This document shows positions 43,632-52,188 of a stretch of 64,000 nucleotides of DNA, one piece after another. The DNA is from SG8-30 sp963710135. GTDB lineage: Bacteria > Pseudomonadota > Gammaproteobacteria > Steroidobacterales > Steroidobacteraceae. The notes beneath the pieces are model-generated. The model worked only from the letters and a program-made list of their open reading frames with translations, had not been told where the DNA came from and searched no databases. Both the position numbers and the translations under genes were made by a program. The number at the start of each line of letters is the position of its first letter. The first letter of the stretch is position 1. The stretch is taken from contig CAVPYY010000003.1 of NCBI GenBank assembly GCA_963710135.1, positions 558,001-622,000 of the forward strand, in the 5' to 3' direction.

Positions 43632-44968
43632 TGCAGTAGTTCCATGATCCGCTGGCGAGTGATCTTGCCCACAGTGGTACGTGGCAAGGTTTCTGTCTTC
43701 ACCAGGGGCCGCGGCAGGAAAAGAGGATCGACCAGCGTTCGCAGTCGCTCGAGGATTTGGTCGGGTCGCAGCCCATCTGCCACCACAACCGCAGCGATTC
43801 TCCGAATCCCCAGCGCGTCCGGCTGGTCCAGTTGCACTACGCAGGCGTCCTGGACCCCCGGGATACTTCTTATCCGATTCGTAATGTCTGCGATCGACGC
43901 GCGCTTGCCGGCAACTTCAACCAGGTCGGCGCTACGACCGATGACCGTGAAAGACCCGTCGTCAGCGATCGACAAGACGTCCTGCAATCGAGTCGGTTGA
44001 GCAAGCCACGGTGCCGAGACCCATGTCCCGCTCGCTTCGGAGCGCAACGAAACGCCAGGATAGGGCCGCCAGTCATCCTTCAGCGCTGTCCGCCGAGTTG
44101 CAAAGATACAAGTCTCGGTTGCTCCAAACATCTCGAGCAGTCGCGCCTGGCAACGCTCTTCTACGTCAAGGGCCAAGTCGCGAGAAAGCGGAGCTGTGGC
44201 CGACACCACGACCTCGACGGGTGGAAGCTCTACTCCAGAAGCCATGAGCGCCCGCAAGTGCGCCGGGGTGCTCACCAAGACGCGCGGTGCGGGGACGGAA
44301 TGAAGCGCAGCCGCAATGTCGGCCGGATATAGAGGCTGTCCGACATGTATGCCGAAGCCGGCCAGCAGTGGCAGCAGCACGGCAAGCTCTACGCCGTACA
44401 TGTGCTGAGAAGGCACTGTAGCCACTATCCAGGGAACACGGCTGGCAACTGAGTCGCTGAACTCGGCCCGAATCGCCCGGGCATTGAGGGCCGTCGTGGC
44501 TCGTAGCGAGTTCCAGCGCTTTCGGTGGGCTGTGGGCTGGCCGGTACTGCCAGAGGTGTGGCCGATCACGGCGATGAAGTCCGTACTTTCTACCGAGAAA
44601 GCCTGTCGTGAGGGTTGCCCATGCAGCTGCAAAGCGCGCGCAGCAGAGTCATCAATTATTGCTGCCCCCGGATAGGCGTCGACGATATCCTGTATTACCG
44701 CAACAGCCCGCGATGGCGGCAACAATGTCGGCGCGCTGCGCGCGAGGGTTGCCGCAAACACAGCCAGAAAAAGATAGCGGTTCTCGCAGAGATTCACGAC
44801 AACATCTGCATCAATGCGCAGCGCCGCCGCAGCTGCATGCAGATCCGCCGCGGAAGCAGGCCCAGCCGGCCCCAAGGCGAAAGCCGAGGTGCGCTCAAAC
44901 CCCAGCGGCAACTCGAGCACCAGATCAGGGCTCAGGCCTTCAATTGGTTGAAGGGACTCGGGTGGCAT
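43586..44968 (-). CDS. Acyl/aryl-AMP ligase (ApeH-like)
   Basis: 460 residues from ATG 44968 (MPPESLQPIEGLSPDLVLEL). ANL-superfamily motifs: P-loop-like IGHTSGSTGQPTAHRKRW near residue 140, EMFGATETCIFA near 295 and the C-terminal catalytic-Lys motif LPRTTVGKITRQRIMELLHQ near 440. It should activate hydroxybenzoate and load it on an ACP to prime polyene synthesis. A longer N-terminal frame to 45058 is possible but lacks a better start. Confidence 0.86.
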   Translation of the reverse strand: MPPESLQPIEGLSPDLVLELPLGFERTSAFALGPAGPASAADLHAAAAALRIDADVVVNLCENRYLFLAVFAATLARSAPTLLPPSRAVAVIQDIVDAYPGAAIIDDSAARALQLHGQPSRQAFSVESTDFIAVIGHTSGSTGQPTAHRKRWNSLRATTALNARAIRAEFSDSVASRVPWIVATVPSQHMYGVELAVLLPLLAGFGIHVGQPLYPADIAAALHSVPAPRVLVSTPAHLRALMASGVELPPVEVVVSATAPLSRDLALDVEERCQARLLEMFGATETCIFATRRTALKDDWRPYPGVSLRSEASGTWVSAPWLAQPTRLQDVLSIADDGSFTVIGRSADLVEVAGKRASIADITNRIRSIPGVQDACVVQLDQPDALGIRRIAAVVVADGLRPDQILERLRTLVDPLFLPRPLVKTETLPRTTVGKITRQRIMELLHQAIDNAGETSARDG

Positions 44969-45105
44969 AGCGACCTGCAGAAGACTCGTTCGACGGCATT
45001 CTAACCGCCAGGCACAGCGCAGCCCCAACGTGAGTCTGCCGGCCCGGCTGCACGGCAATCCTGGTCTACCGTCAGGCAGCTGTGAGGCTGGTCCCTTGGG
45101 CTAAC

Positions 45106-45555
45106 TCAAGGCCGGCGGGGTGGTAGCAGCTGTGTGACGAGTTCGCGGATCTTGGGCTCAGCGTCCACAAACTTGCTCATGTTCCCGCCGCCCTTGGTCG
45201 AGTCGTACAGTGCGTCTCCCGCAGCGAGACCGTTCTCGAACACCTGGAGTCTTGCGTAGGACATGTAGATGGTTAGGTCCCAGGACCATCGTGCGGTATA
45301 CGTCAGGGAGACCGGACACACACCGACACTCGACCCAGGCGCCTCCACCCGATACTGGTACCCATTGGCCGCCAGAGATTTCTTGAGCTCTTCGATGAAT
45401 CCAGGCCGGACGTCCGGATTCTCAATGATGCAGACGTCGGCATCGGCAGCGATTTGGGCTGGGTTGATGTGCTGAGTGATCGTGCAACCGCTGACGAGTG
45501 TGGCGGCCAGCACGACAAGAACAGGCGCGCGCTTGAGGATCGCATGATGGCTCAC
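45106..45555 (-). CDS. Small lipoprotein, Sbal_3080-like
   Basis: 149 residues with a type II signal peptide; the lipobox is LVSGC, Cys near residue 24. The mature part has INPAQIAADADVCIIENPDV and a C-terminal MSKFVDAEPKIRELVTQLLP. I associate this pattern with Sbal_3080-family lipoproteins of unknown function. It is the last of four consecutive envelope-protein genes inside the pigment cluster. Confidence 0.7.
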   Translation of the reverse strand: MSHHAILKRAPVLVVLAATLVSGCTITQHINPAQIAADADVCIIENPDVRPGFIEELKKSLAANGYQYRVEAPGSSVGVCPVSLTYTARWSWDLTIYMSYARLQVFENGLAAGDALYDSTKGGGNMSKFVDAEPKIRELVTQLLPPRRP

Positions 45556-45627
45556 GGCGGCATTCTCCGGAGAGATGAGTTAGAGCGCCGCGCGACGAGC
45601 GCCGGCGAGAAACTGTGGGAGTCAGTC

Positions 45628-46191
45628 TCAGAATAGATACTGGAAGCCCAACTGGGTCGTCACCACACCGATGTTGTAGGTTGGGCCAAGATCCGTTTCC
45701 TCGTAGGCGTACGCGTCTGTCTGGAGACTAAGTCCAATATTCTTGGTCGGGTAGAACCGCACCCCCAAGCCCGCGCTGCCGACAGTATTTGTCTCGTCAT
45801 CAAAGCCCGCGTCGAGCTTGAGGCTACCGAGGCCGAGCTGCCCGAATATCTCCCATCCACTCGTCCCAAAAGGCACGATCCCGAGCACGTGCACGGACAC
45901 TGCCGTCGCATCGATCGTGTCGGTCTCCACGGCGTATCCCCCGAGGTTCGTCAGGCGAACCTCCATCGCAAGATACTTGAGAAACTTATACCCGCCCAGG
46001 ACGCCATAGGAGACATCCGAGTCGTCGAACTGCAGGCCCGAAAAAATGCCGTCGTCATCGAGAGTGGCGGAACCAACGTTCGCCCCAAGATAGAAGCCGC
46101 GGGCTTCTGGCTCGGCTGCCTGGGCGGTTGTTCCAGCTACCGCACCCGCCAAACCGAGCGCCAATACAGTGACCGCACGTCGCATAGCCAT
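45628..46191 (-). CDS. Outer-membrane beta-barrel protein (porin/OmpW-like size)
   Basis: 187 residues from ATG 46191 with a signal peptide (MAMRRAVTVLALGLAGAVAG, then TTAQA). Alternating hydrophobic strands such as FYLGANVGSATLDDDGIF, VSYGVLGGYKFLKYLAMEVR and a C-terminal aromatic residue (TQLGFQYLF) fit an eight-stranded barrel. No specific family recognised beyond the outer-membrane-protein beta-barrel domain. Confidence 0.78.
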   Translation of the reverse strand: MAMRRAVTVLALGLAGAVAGTTAQAAEPEARGFYLGANVGSATLDDDGIFSGLQFDDSDVSYGVLGGYKFLKYLAMEVRLTNLGGYAVETDTIDATAVSVHVLGIVPFGTSGWEIFGQLGLGSLKLDAGFDDETNTVGSAGLGVRFYPTKNIGLSLQTDAYAYEETDLGPTYNIGVVTTQLGFQYLF

Positions 46192-46336
46192 CTGACTTCT
46201 CCCTGTCAATGTTGATGCTGATGATCGACCGAACTCTCGGGATAACCCGGGTTGGCACTCTTGCCTACTAGCGACTGCCTGGTCCGCGAAGCCAATCACA
46301 GTCCAGAGAGGCACTAGCCGCGGACCATACAGTCGA

Positions 46337-46744
46337 CTACATCAACGCAATGGCAGCGTTGATGTCGTTCGAAAGGTTAAGTACCCACTTGTTGTAGTTC
46401 CGATGGATGGTGTTCTTCTCGGCGTCGTAACGGAGGTTCTGGCTAGACACATAGACTATGGAGAATTTGCCCAAGTCGTACTGGATCGTGATATCGGCCT
46501 GATGACTGCGCAAATTGAGGCGACCCTTGACATCGCCCGGCGCAACTACCTGGCAAACCCAGCCTCGTTGAGCGCAGGCGCTGACAATTGCGCGGCCTAC
46601 TTTCTCGAGTGAACGCTCGGATCCTGGCATCCACATCAGTGGCACATCAGTGAGGTTGTTTATCGGCGCATCCCGCCCCGCCTGCGCGGGCTGGATGACC
46701 AGAAGTCCTAATAGCAGGGCGGAGCAGACTAGCTGGATTCGCAT
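46337..46744 (-). CDS. Small secreted protein of unknown function
   Basis: 135 residues with a signal peptide (MRIQLVCSALLLGLLVIQPA, then QAG). The mature region includes NNLTDVPLMWMPGSERSLEK and IQYDLGKFSIVYVSSQNLRY and has one Cys pair (SACAQRGWVC). No family recognised. It lies between the other envelope genes, 35 bp from the lipoprotein gene upstream, in the same orientation. Confidence 0.65.
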   Translation of the reverse strand: MRIQLVCSALLLGLLVIQPAQAGRDAPINNLTDVPLMWMPGSERSLEKVGRAIVSACAQRGWVCQVVAPGDVKGRLNLRSHQADITIQYDLGKFSIVYVSSQNLRYDAEKNTIHRNYNKWVLNLSNDINAAIALM

Positions 46745-46779
46745 TTGAGGTTTCTCCTCCGGATAGAGACGAGCTGAGC

Positions 46780-47388
46780 TTACTCCGCAGCCAGGGCCGC
46801 TCTCGTCTGGGCGTTCTCTCGGACGATGCGTCGGATGGCATCGGCATAAAGTTTCGGCATTTCACGTTCGAAGCCGCCTTTCGCACCCGTCCACACGGTC
46901 CCAGTGATGCCCTTGCTGTCGCGAATGGCCGCATTCGACAGTTCCTGGCCGTCCGTAGAACTGACCCGTATGGCAAGCTCGTACCAGAACTTGCCGTTCT
47001 GGTATCCGTCGAAATTCCAGTCGACAATCGAGACGGACAAGATCCTTGTCGAAGCGGCTGGCTCAAGAACTCGATAGCCTAGAGCGACCAATTCTGTTGA
47101 CAGGTCCCGGCGCAGCACTTCCGCCAAGGGCTCCTTTTTGTCGGTGGTAACGTCCCAAGGATTACCGAAGCCCGCCCGGTACTTGCCCAGGTAGTACGGA
47201 GGTTTGTCGCCATTGATCACATAGGGCCGGTTGTCCGTGATGGAGACCGCGACAGGTGTGCCCGACATGGCGTTGACTGGGACCGCTTCCGCGGGCTGAT
47301 ACGCAGTGTCGAGTGACTGGCCGGCAACACAGCCGGTCATGATCACTGCCGTCAACATGAGTACGATGGTGCGGCCGAATGTTGGCAT
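46780..47388 (-). CDS. Putative lipoprotein of unknown function
   Basis: 202 residues from ATG 47388, preceded by GGGAGG. Lipobox IMTGC near residue 19. The mature part (VAVSITDNRPYVINGDKPPY, LRRDLSTELVALGYRVLEPA, and SIVDWNFDGYQNGKFWYELA) resembles YajG/GNA1162-like assembly lipoproteins in general style but no family is certain. It begins the envelope-gene set, 26 bp after the ketosynthase gene, so it may be co-transcribed with the pigment genes. Confidence 0.7.
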   Translation of the reverse strand: MPTFGRTIVLMLTAVIMTGCVAGQSLDTAYQPAEAVPVNAMSGTPVAVSITDNRPYVINGDKPPYYLGKYRAGFGNPWDVTTDKKEPLAEVLRRDLSTELVALGYRVLEPAASTRILSVSIVDWNFDGYQNGKFWYELAIRVSSTDGQELSNAAIRDSKGITGTVWTGAKGGFEREMPKLYADAIRRIVRENAQTRAALAAE

Positions 47389-47414
47389 GAAGACCTCCCG
47401 TAGAGACACCCTGA

Positions 47415-48644
47415 TTACTCTCCACAGCGACGGAAGACGATCGATGTATTTACTCCACCAAACGCAAAGTTGTTGCTGATCGCGAACTCGATGTCCATGT
47501 TGCGACCGTGCTGAGTCATGTAGTCGACCTCGCCACATTGCGAGTCAATGTTGTCCAGATTGATGGTCCCAGCGAACCAGCCGCGCTTCATCATCTCAAT
47601 GGTGAACCAGGCTTCAAGTGCACCACACGCCCCAAGAGTGTGTCCCAGATAACTCTTCTGGGTACTTAGTGGTACAGCCGTTCCGAACAGCGCCGAAGTG
47701 GCTCGTGTCTCCGCTATGTCGCCATGCTCCGTGGCTGTGCCGTGCGCATTGATGTAACCAATAGCGGATGGCGGCAGGCCGGCATCCTGGAGTGCCAGTT
47801 CCATCACTCGTCGCATGGTCACTTCTTCCGGTCTCGTAACGTGAGTACCGTCTGAGTTGCTGGCAAAGCCAATCATCTCCGCGTGTACCCGGGCACCGCG
47901 CGCGCGAGCATGCTCCCAATCCTCGAGCACCAGAATGCCGGCGCCCTCTCCAATGACGAGCCCGTCCCGATCACGGTCATACGGGCGTGGAGTCAATTCC
48001 GGTTCATCGTTCCGTCGGCTCGTGGCATAGAGGAAGTCAAAGGCAATGGCTTCGCTCGGACACAGTTCTTCGCCGCCGCCGGCCAACATGAGCTGCTGGC
48101 GCCCCATCTTGATTGACTCGTAGGCGTAGCCGATTCCCTGACTGCCAGAAGTGCAGGCGCTTGAGGTTGGAATGATCCGGCCGGTCAGGCCAAAGAAAAT
48201 CGCAACGTTCGCCGCCGTTGTATGCGGCATCATGCGCACGTAGGAATTCGCATCCAGGCTGCCGGAAGAGCCCGTCCTCAACATTTCTACGAAGTTGCGG
48301 ATGTCTGGAGTGCTGCCGACAGACGAACCGGATGCCACGCCCATGCGACCGTCCCGTATGCATCGGTCGTCGCGGAGTCCCGCATCGGTCAAAGCCAGCT
48401 CGGCGGCTCGGACCGTTAGCTGAGACACGCGACCCATGCTGCGAAGTTGCTTTCGAGTCCAGTGCGACGGCGGCTCGAAGTCGGGAATGGGAGCGGCGAG
48501 CCGGGTCGTCAAATCGGTCAGATGATCCCACTCCGGCATCACGCGCACAGCATTGCGGCCAGCGCGAAATCCGTTCTCGATCTCGGCCCAACTGGAGCCC
48601 AAGGCAGTAACACCGCCCATTCCCGTCACAGCCACGCGACGCAT
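47415..48644 (-). CDS. Beta-ketoacyl-ACP synthase, FabF-like (ApeR-like)
   Basis: 409 residues from ATG 48644, which overlaps the ketoreductase stop as TGATG; a GTG two codons upstream is possible. Active-site motifs: IPTSSACTSGSQGIGYAYES (Cys), YINAHGTATEHGDIAETRA (His) and QKSYLGHTLGACGALEAWF (His). Together with ApeO-like and ApeC-like proteins it gives the cluster two complete ketosynthases and a chain-length partner. Confidence 0.9.
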   Translation of the reverse strand: MRRVAVTGMGGVTALGSSWAEIENGFRAGRNAVRVMPEWDHLTDLTTRLAAPIPDFEPPSHWTRKQLRSMGRVSQLTVRAAELALTDAGLRDDRCIRDGRMGVASGSSVGSTPDIRNFVEMLRTGSSGSLDANSYVRMMPHTTAANVAIFFGLTGRIIPTSSACTSGSQGIGYAYESIKMGRQQLMLAGGGEELCPSEAIAFDFLYATSRRNDEPELTPRPYDRDRDGLVIGEGAGILVLEDWEHARARGARVHAEMIGFASNSDGTHVTRPEEVTMRRVMELALQDAGLPPSAIGYINAHGTATEHGDIAETRATSALFGTAVPLSTQKSYLGHTLGACGALEAWFTIEMMKRGWFAGTINLDNIDSQCGEVDYMTQHGRNMDIEFAISNNFAFGGVNTSIVFRRCGE

Positions 48645-49375
48645 CAACACAGCCCGCCATTGACGGAGATAACCTGCCGTGTCACGTATGCGGCGTCTGC
48701 TCGCATCAGGAAGCTCACCACTGCTGCCACTTCGTCGGGCCGGCCGACGCGCTTCGCGGGCACTGCTCTAAGGATCTCATCGATGGGCGCTTCGGAGTCT
48801 TCCGCCATTTCGGTGGCGATGAGGCCCGGAGCAACACAGTTGACGGTGATCTCACGTTTCGCCAGCTCGACGGCCAGTGCCTTCGTAGCACCAATCACTC
48901 CCGCCTTTGCGGCGCTGTAGTTGACTTGACCACGATTGCCGACCAACCCCGACACGGATGAAAGCGTCACGATACGGCCAGGTTTGCGTCGCCGGATCAT
49001 CGGCATGACTATGGGCTGGAGCACGTTGTAGAAAGCATCCAGATTGCTACGGATCACTCCGTCCCATGCCTCCTCGGAGAGAGATGGAAACGCCCCGTCG
49101 TGATGGCTGCCAGCATTGCACACGACGCCGTAATAGGCCTCGTGGCGACCCATGTCCGTTTCCAGTGCTTCCCTGCACGCGGCTCGGTCGCCTACGTCAA
49201 ACTGCAATACTCGCGCGGTCCGCCCGAGACTCTCGATTTGCTCTGCTACCGATTGCGCCTCGCTGTGCCGCGTTCGGCAGTGCAGCACGATGTCGAAGCC
49301 ATCTGCGGCCAAGCGCATCGCGATGGCGCGTCCGATTCCTCGGCTAGAGCCGGTTATCAATACCGTTTCGGTCAC
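48644..49375 (-). CDS. 3-ketoacyl-ACP reductase (ApeQ-like, FabG family)
   Basis: 243 residues from GTG 49375, overlapping the dehydratase stop (GTGA). NADPH-binding ETVLITGSSRGIGRAIAMRL, VVCNAGSHHDGAF (NAG motif) and the catalytic VTLSSVSGLVGNRGQVNYSA with AKAG (Ser, Tyr, Lys) are intact. It reduces the 3-keto group in each polyene extension cycle. Confidence 0.92.
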   Translation of the reverse strand: MTETVLITGSSRGIGRAIAMRLAADGFDIVLHCRTRHSEAQSVAEQIESLGRTARVLQFDVGDRAACREALETDMGRHEAYYGVVCNAGSHHDGAFPSLSEEAWDGVIRSNLDAFYNVLQPIVMPMIRRRKPGRIVTLSSVSGLVGNRGQVNYSAAKAGVIGATKALAVELAKREITVNCVAPGLIATEMAEDSEAPIDEILRAVPAKRVGRPDEVAAVVSFLMRADAAYVTRQVISVNGGLC

Positions 49376-49824
49376 GAGATCTGGTCCGCAAGCATCGCCC
49401 ACGGGTCCTGCGGCTGCAGGACGGTTAGCTTGCCCTCGGCAACTACGTCGTCACCATGGCTGATGCGGCATATGAACACCCCGCTGCCATCCTCGTTCTG
49501 GCTTGACTCGGTCACTTCCACGCGCAAGTTCGTGCCGACCGGCAACGACTCTGCAGCGGCACGAAAGCGACGAATCCCCAGGAGGAGGCCGATTGACGGC
49601 GGGTTTCCCCGATTCCGGGTCAGGTTGGCGAAAGCCGATACGGCCTGGGCCATGATTTCTGGAGCCGCCCACGACGCTAGCGATCCGTCGGGGAGACTGA
49701 AGCGACCGTTGGCTCGGACGGTACAGCTGGCCGTTAGTGTGACCGGCCCAAGATGTTCGACCGCGTCCAACAGGACAGCTTCCTTCGAGTGTGGCAGGCA
49801 ATCACCAATCGGGGGAAACATCAT
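49372..49824 (-). CDS. Hotdog 3-hydroxyacyl-ACP dehydratase (ApeP-like)
   Basis: 150 residues. IGDCLPHSKEAVLLDAVEHL near residue 6-25 and ASWAAPEIMAQAVSAFANLT near 65 follow the ApeP/FabA-like arrangement. The catalytic histidine in the first block is kept; the second block lacks the GQ typical of some members. It is coupled to the ketoreductase gene by a 4-bp overlap. The 143-bp gap upstream (49825-49967) holds nothing recognisable. Confidence 0.82.
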   Translation of the reverse strand: MMFPPIGDCLPHSKEAVLLDAVEHLGPVTLTASCTVRANGRFSLPDGSLASWAAPEIMAQAVSAFANLTRNRGNPPSIGLLLGIRRFRAAAESLPVGTNLRVEVTESSQNEDGSGVFICRISHGDDVVAEGKLTVLQPQDPWAMLADQIS

Positions 49825-49967
49825 CTGAGCCCCGCGGCGACAGGAGCCAAGGGGCGGAGCTCGCTCGTTATCGTTTGCCGGCTGTCCATTGCCATGTATC
49901 GCTCATCGCCTTGGCCGCAGACAATAATGTCAGTGCAGCACGGTCGCAAGAGTCAGCGCTTGCCGTG

Positions 49968-50417
49968 TCAGCTTCTACCTGGCGCGGGTACGGCGCCAAG
50001 CGCGCCCGCTACCGCATCGTGGAGACCCTTCGGACACATGAACTGCATTTCGCCCGATGCACCATCCACCGCGACCTGGACCGTTCTGCCGCGCGCGACT
50101 CGTTGCCCGTTTCTAGCGTCCAGAATCAGGTAATGGATGACGATTCGCTGTTCCCACTCCACCAGGGAAGCTGTTACCGATAGGCGATCTCCGAAGCGCG
50201 CTGCCCGTACGTACCGGGTATGGCACTCGATGATCGGCCAGGCGTAGCCCGAGGCCACCATCGCTTCGTAACCAAAGCGAAGATGATCCATCAGCGCCCA
50301 GCGGGCATTCTCCAGATACTTCAGGTAGTGGCCGTGCCAAACGACCGCCATGACGTCCACGTCATGAAAAGCGACGTCAATGTCGATTGTCCTCGAAATG
50401 GGTCCGGACCTGCGCAT
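49968..50417 (-). CDS. 4-hydroxybenzoyl-CoA-type thioesterase (ApeK-like)
   Basis: 149 residues. The 4HBT active-site block is VAFHDVDVMAVVWHGHYLKY near residue 15 with the catalytic Asp, followed by LENARWALMDHLRFGYEA and ARFGDRLSVTASLVEWEQR. ApeK-like enzymes are encoded in all aryl-polyene clusters I know of and probably release or edit acyl thioesters. It lies 4 bp from the GT2 gene. Confidence 0.87.
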   Translation of the reverse strand: MRRSGPISRTIDIDVAFHDVDVMAVVWHGHYLKYLENARWALMDHLRFGYEAMVASGYAWPIIECHTRYVRAARFGDRLSVTASLVEWEQRIVIHYLILDARNGQRVARGRTVQVAVDGASGEMQFMCPKGLHDAVAGALGAVPAPGRS

Positions 50418-50421
50418 CTGG

Positions 50422-51177
50422 CTAGGCAGTCCGCTGTCTCATGCTTGTCCATCGCCTGCGAATCAATTGTGGCGCGCGCAAAAGCATCCCGGCGAACAGC
50501 CTCGCGTGCATCCAGCTGATCAGCAGGTTGTCCTGCCCGAGCCGGAAGTGTGAAACGCCGTCACTGGGGTATCCCACCGCGGTATCCAGCCACACCATTC
50601 TTGTCTCACGCCAATTCAGCCGCACCAGAACCTCGATATCGAAATCCATGCGGGAGCCCAGCAACTCCTCGTCAAGCAACTCGACCACGGTGCCAATCGG
50701 ATAGACCCTGAATCCACACATCGCGTCTGGAATATCCAGCGACAAGGTATGCAGCCAGACGAGACCATGTGTGAGGTACCTGCCCAGGAAGCGGACCGGC
50801 GGCACATCGTCGCCGAACACCGGGCGTCCGCAAACCAAGGCGTCTGGCCTGGCCCGGCTGGCGTCAAGGAATCGAGGAATATCTGTTGCACAGTGCTGCC
50901 CATCCGCATCGAGCTGAAGCGCATGACTGAATCCGAGGCTTGCGGCGTGGCGCAGTCCCGCGGTGACGGCTCCTCCCTTGCCAAGGTTCCGGGGCAAGCG
51001 AACCAGCCGAGTCGCGGGATCATCAGACGCGATCCCATCCAAGACAGTCGCGCACTCTGGCCCGGAACCGTCATCGACGATTACGCATTCGAGCCCCGCA
51101 TTCCGCACGGCCTCGATCACGGCGCCCACGGCGTGCTCGTGATTAAACACGGGTATTAGTCCGCAGACCCTATACAT
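50422..51177 (-). CDS. Family 2 glycosyltransferase
   Basis: 251 residues from ATG 51177 (MYRVCGLIPVFNHEHAVGAV). GT2 motifs: CVIVDDGSGPECATVLDG near residue 35, FSHALQLDADGQHCATDIP near 90 (DxD-type) and later GFRVYPIGTVVELLDEELLG. It probably glycosylates the lipid anchor or head group of the pigment. It overlaps the upstream dehydratase gene by 8 bp. Confidence 0.87.
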   Translation of the reverse strand: MYRVCGLIPVFNHEHAVGAVIEAVRNAGLECVIVDDGSGPECATVLDGIASDDPATRLVRLPRNLGKGGAVTAGLRHAASLGFSHALQLDADGQHCATDIPRFLDASRARPDALVCGRPVFGDDVPPVRFLGRYLTHGLVWLHTLSLDIPDAMCGFRVYPIGTVVELLDEELLGSRMDFDIEVLVRLNWRETRMVWLDTAVGYPSDGVSHFRLGQDNLLISWMHARLFAGMLLRAPQLIRRRWTSMRQRTA

Positions 51178-51847
51178 GGGCCGGCCCCAGCAGGATCTTG
51201 CCGATTGTGTGCAAACTTCGCGTGGATCGGTAAGCAAAATTCAGCTTTCCGCCGTCGAGATCACATTCCAGTTCCAGGGACAACTCCTGCCCGGGTTGGA
51301 CTAGACGCCGAAACTTGACGTTGTCGAGAGCGATCATTGAACCCGCCAGCCCTGTGAGGTTCTCGGCGAAATGCAGAACCCAGGAGATCTGGACCACGCC
51401 GGGTACGATGGGCATTGCGTCGAAGTGACCCTGCAGCGAAAGCAGGTCGGGCGGTACGCGCAGAAGTGTCTCGCACGATGCGCGGCTCGTTTTGGCTTGC
51501 TTCAACACCACCGGTAGCCACGGCTGCGGCGCGTCAAACAAAGCGGCAAGCGCTCGCGCGTCAAGCCGGTCGAGATCAGGCGCCACCGAAACGTCGACAA
51601 CCCTGAGCCACCGCTTTCCGGAGCGCCCCGGCATGTTTACAACATGCCCGTAGCCAAAGCGTCGGAAGACGCCGTAACCCGCCTCACTCAAGACGCCCAC
51701 AGCGGCAGGCCCAGCAAGCTGTTCGCGATACTCGAGCTCGCGCAGGCTACTAAACCACGCGCGCTGGAATCCTCCGTCGGGCGCCGTGGGGAAGGTTGCT
51801 GCTGCGCTCAAGGCCACGGGATCCGCAGAACGTTCTACGACTCGCAA
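51170..51847 (-). CDS. ApeI-like thioester dehydratase with unusual N-terminal domain
   Basis: 225 residues. The C-terminal ~105 residues are an ApeI-type hotdog: LRVPPDLLSLQGHFDAMPIV near residue 127, then PGVVQISWVLHFAENL and IALDNVKFRRLVQPGQELSL. The first ~120 residues (WFSSLRELEYREQLAGPAAV, FGYGHVVNMPGRSGKRWLRV, PQPWLPVVLKQAKTSRASCE) match no family I recognise and are absent from the short homologue at 32596-32901. The upstream ACP gene overlaps its start by 13 bp. Confidence 0.8.
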   Translation of the reverse strand: MRVVERSADPVALSAAATFPTAPDGGFQRAWFSSLRELEYREQLAGPAAVGVLSEAGYGVFRRFGYGHVVNMPGRSGKRWLRVVDVSVAPDLDRLDARALAALFDAPQPWLPVVLKQAKTSRASCETLLRVPPDLLSLQGHFDAMPIVPGVVQISWVLHFAENLTGLAGSMIALDNVKFRRLVQPGQELSLELECDLDGGKLNFAYRSTRSLHTIGKILLGPAHV

Positions 51848-52086
51848 AGCGTCTGCTGAAGCGCGTCCACCAGGTCGCCGATCGTGCGGACTGAACGAAA
51901 CCTATCGGCCGCAATCTTTTTGCCGGTCAGCTGACGCAGCCGGTCCATGAGATCGATGGCGTCGATGCTGTCTATCTCCAGGTCATCGTACAGTCGCGCG
52001 TCAGGAGAAATGCGCTCGGGTTCGAGCTCGAACAACTCTGTCAACGCGACAGTAACTTCCGCCAGAATCCTTTCCTTGTCCCACAT
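51835..52086 (-). CDS. Acyl carrier protein (aryl-polyene cluster)
   Basis: 83 residues. Phosphopantetheine site in LYDDLEIDSIDAIDLMDRLR, Ser near residue 39. It is upstream of the dehydratase, GT2 and thioesterase genes in a leftward operon and probably carries either the primer or the growing chain. The 102-bp gap upstream of it shows no gene. Confidence 0.92.
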   Translation of the reverse strand: MWDKERILAEVTVALTELFELEPERISPDARLYDDLEIDSIDAIDLMDRLRQLTGKKIAADRFRSVRTIGDLVDALQQTLCES

Positions 52087-52188
52087 TGCCTAGTGTCCCT
52101 GAAGTCGCCTGTCGCAATGGGCCAGACCTTTGGCTCGAGAGCCGTGGCCTTTTCGGCCCCGTTGTCTTCGACGCCCAGCCTGGCAATT

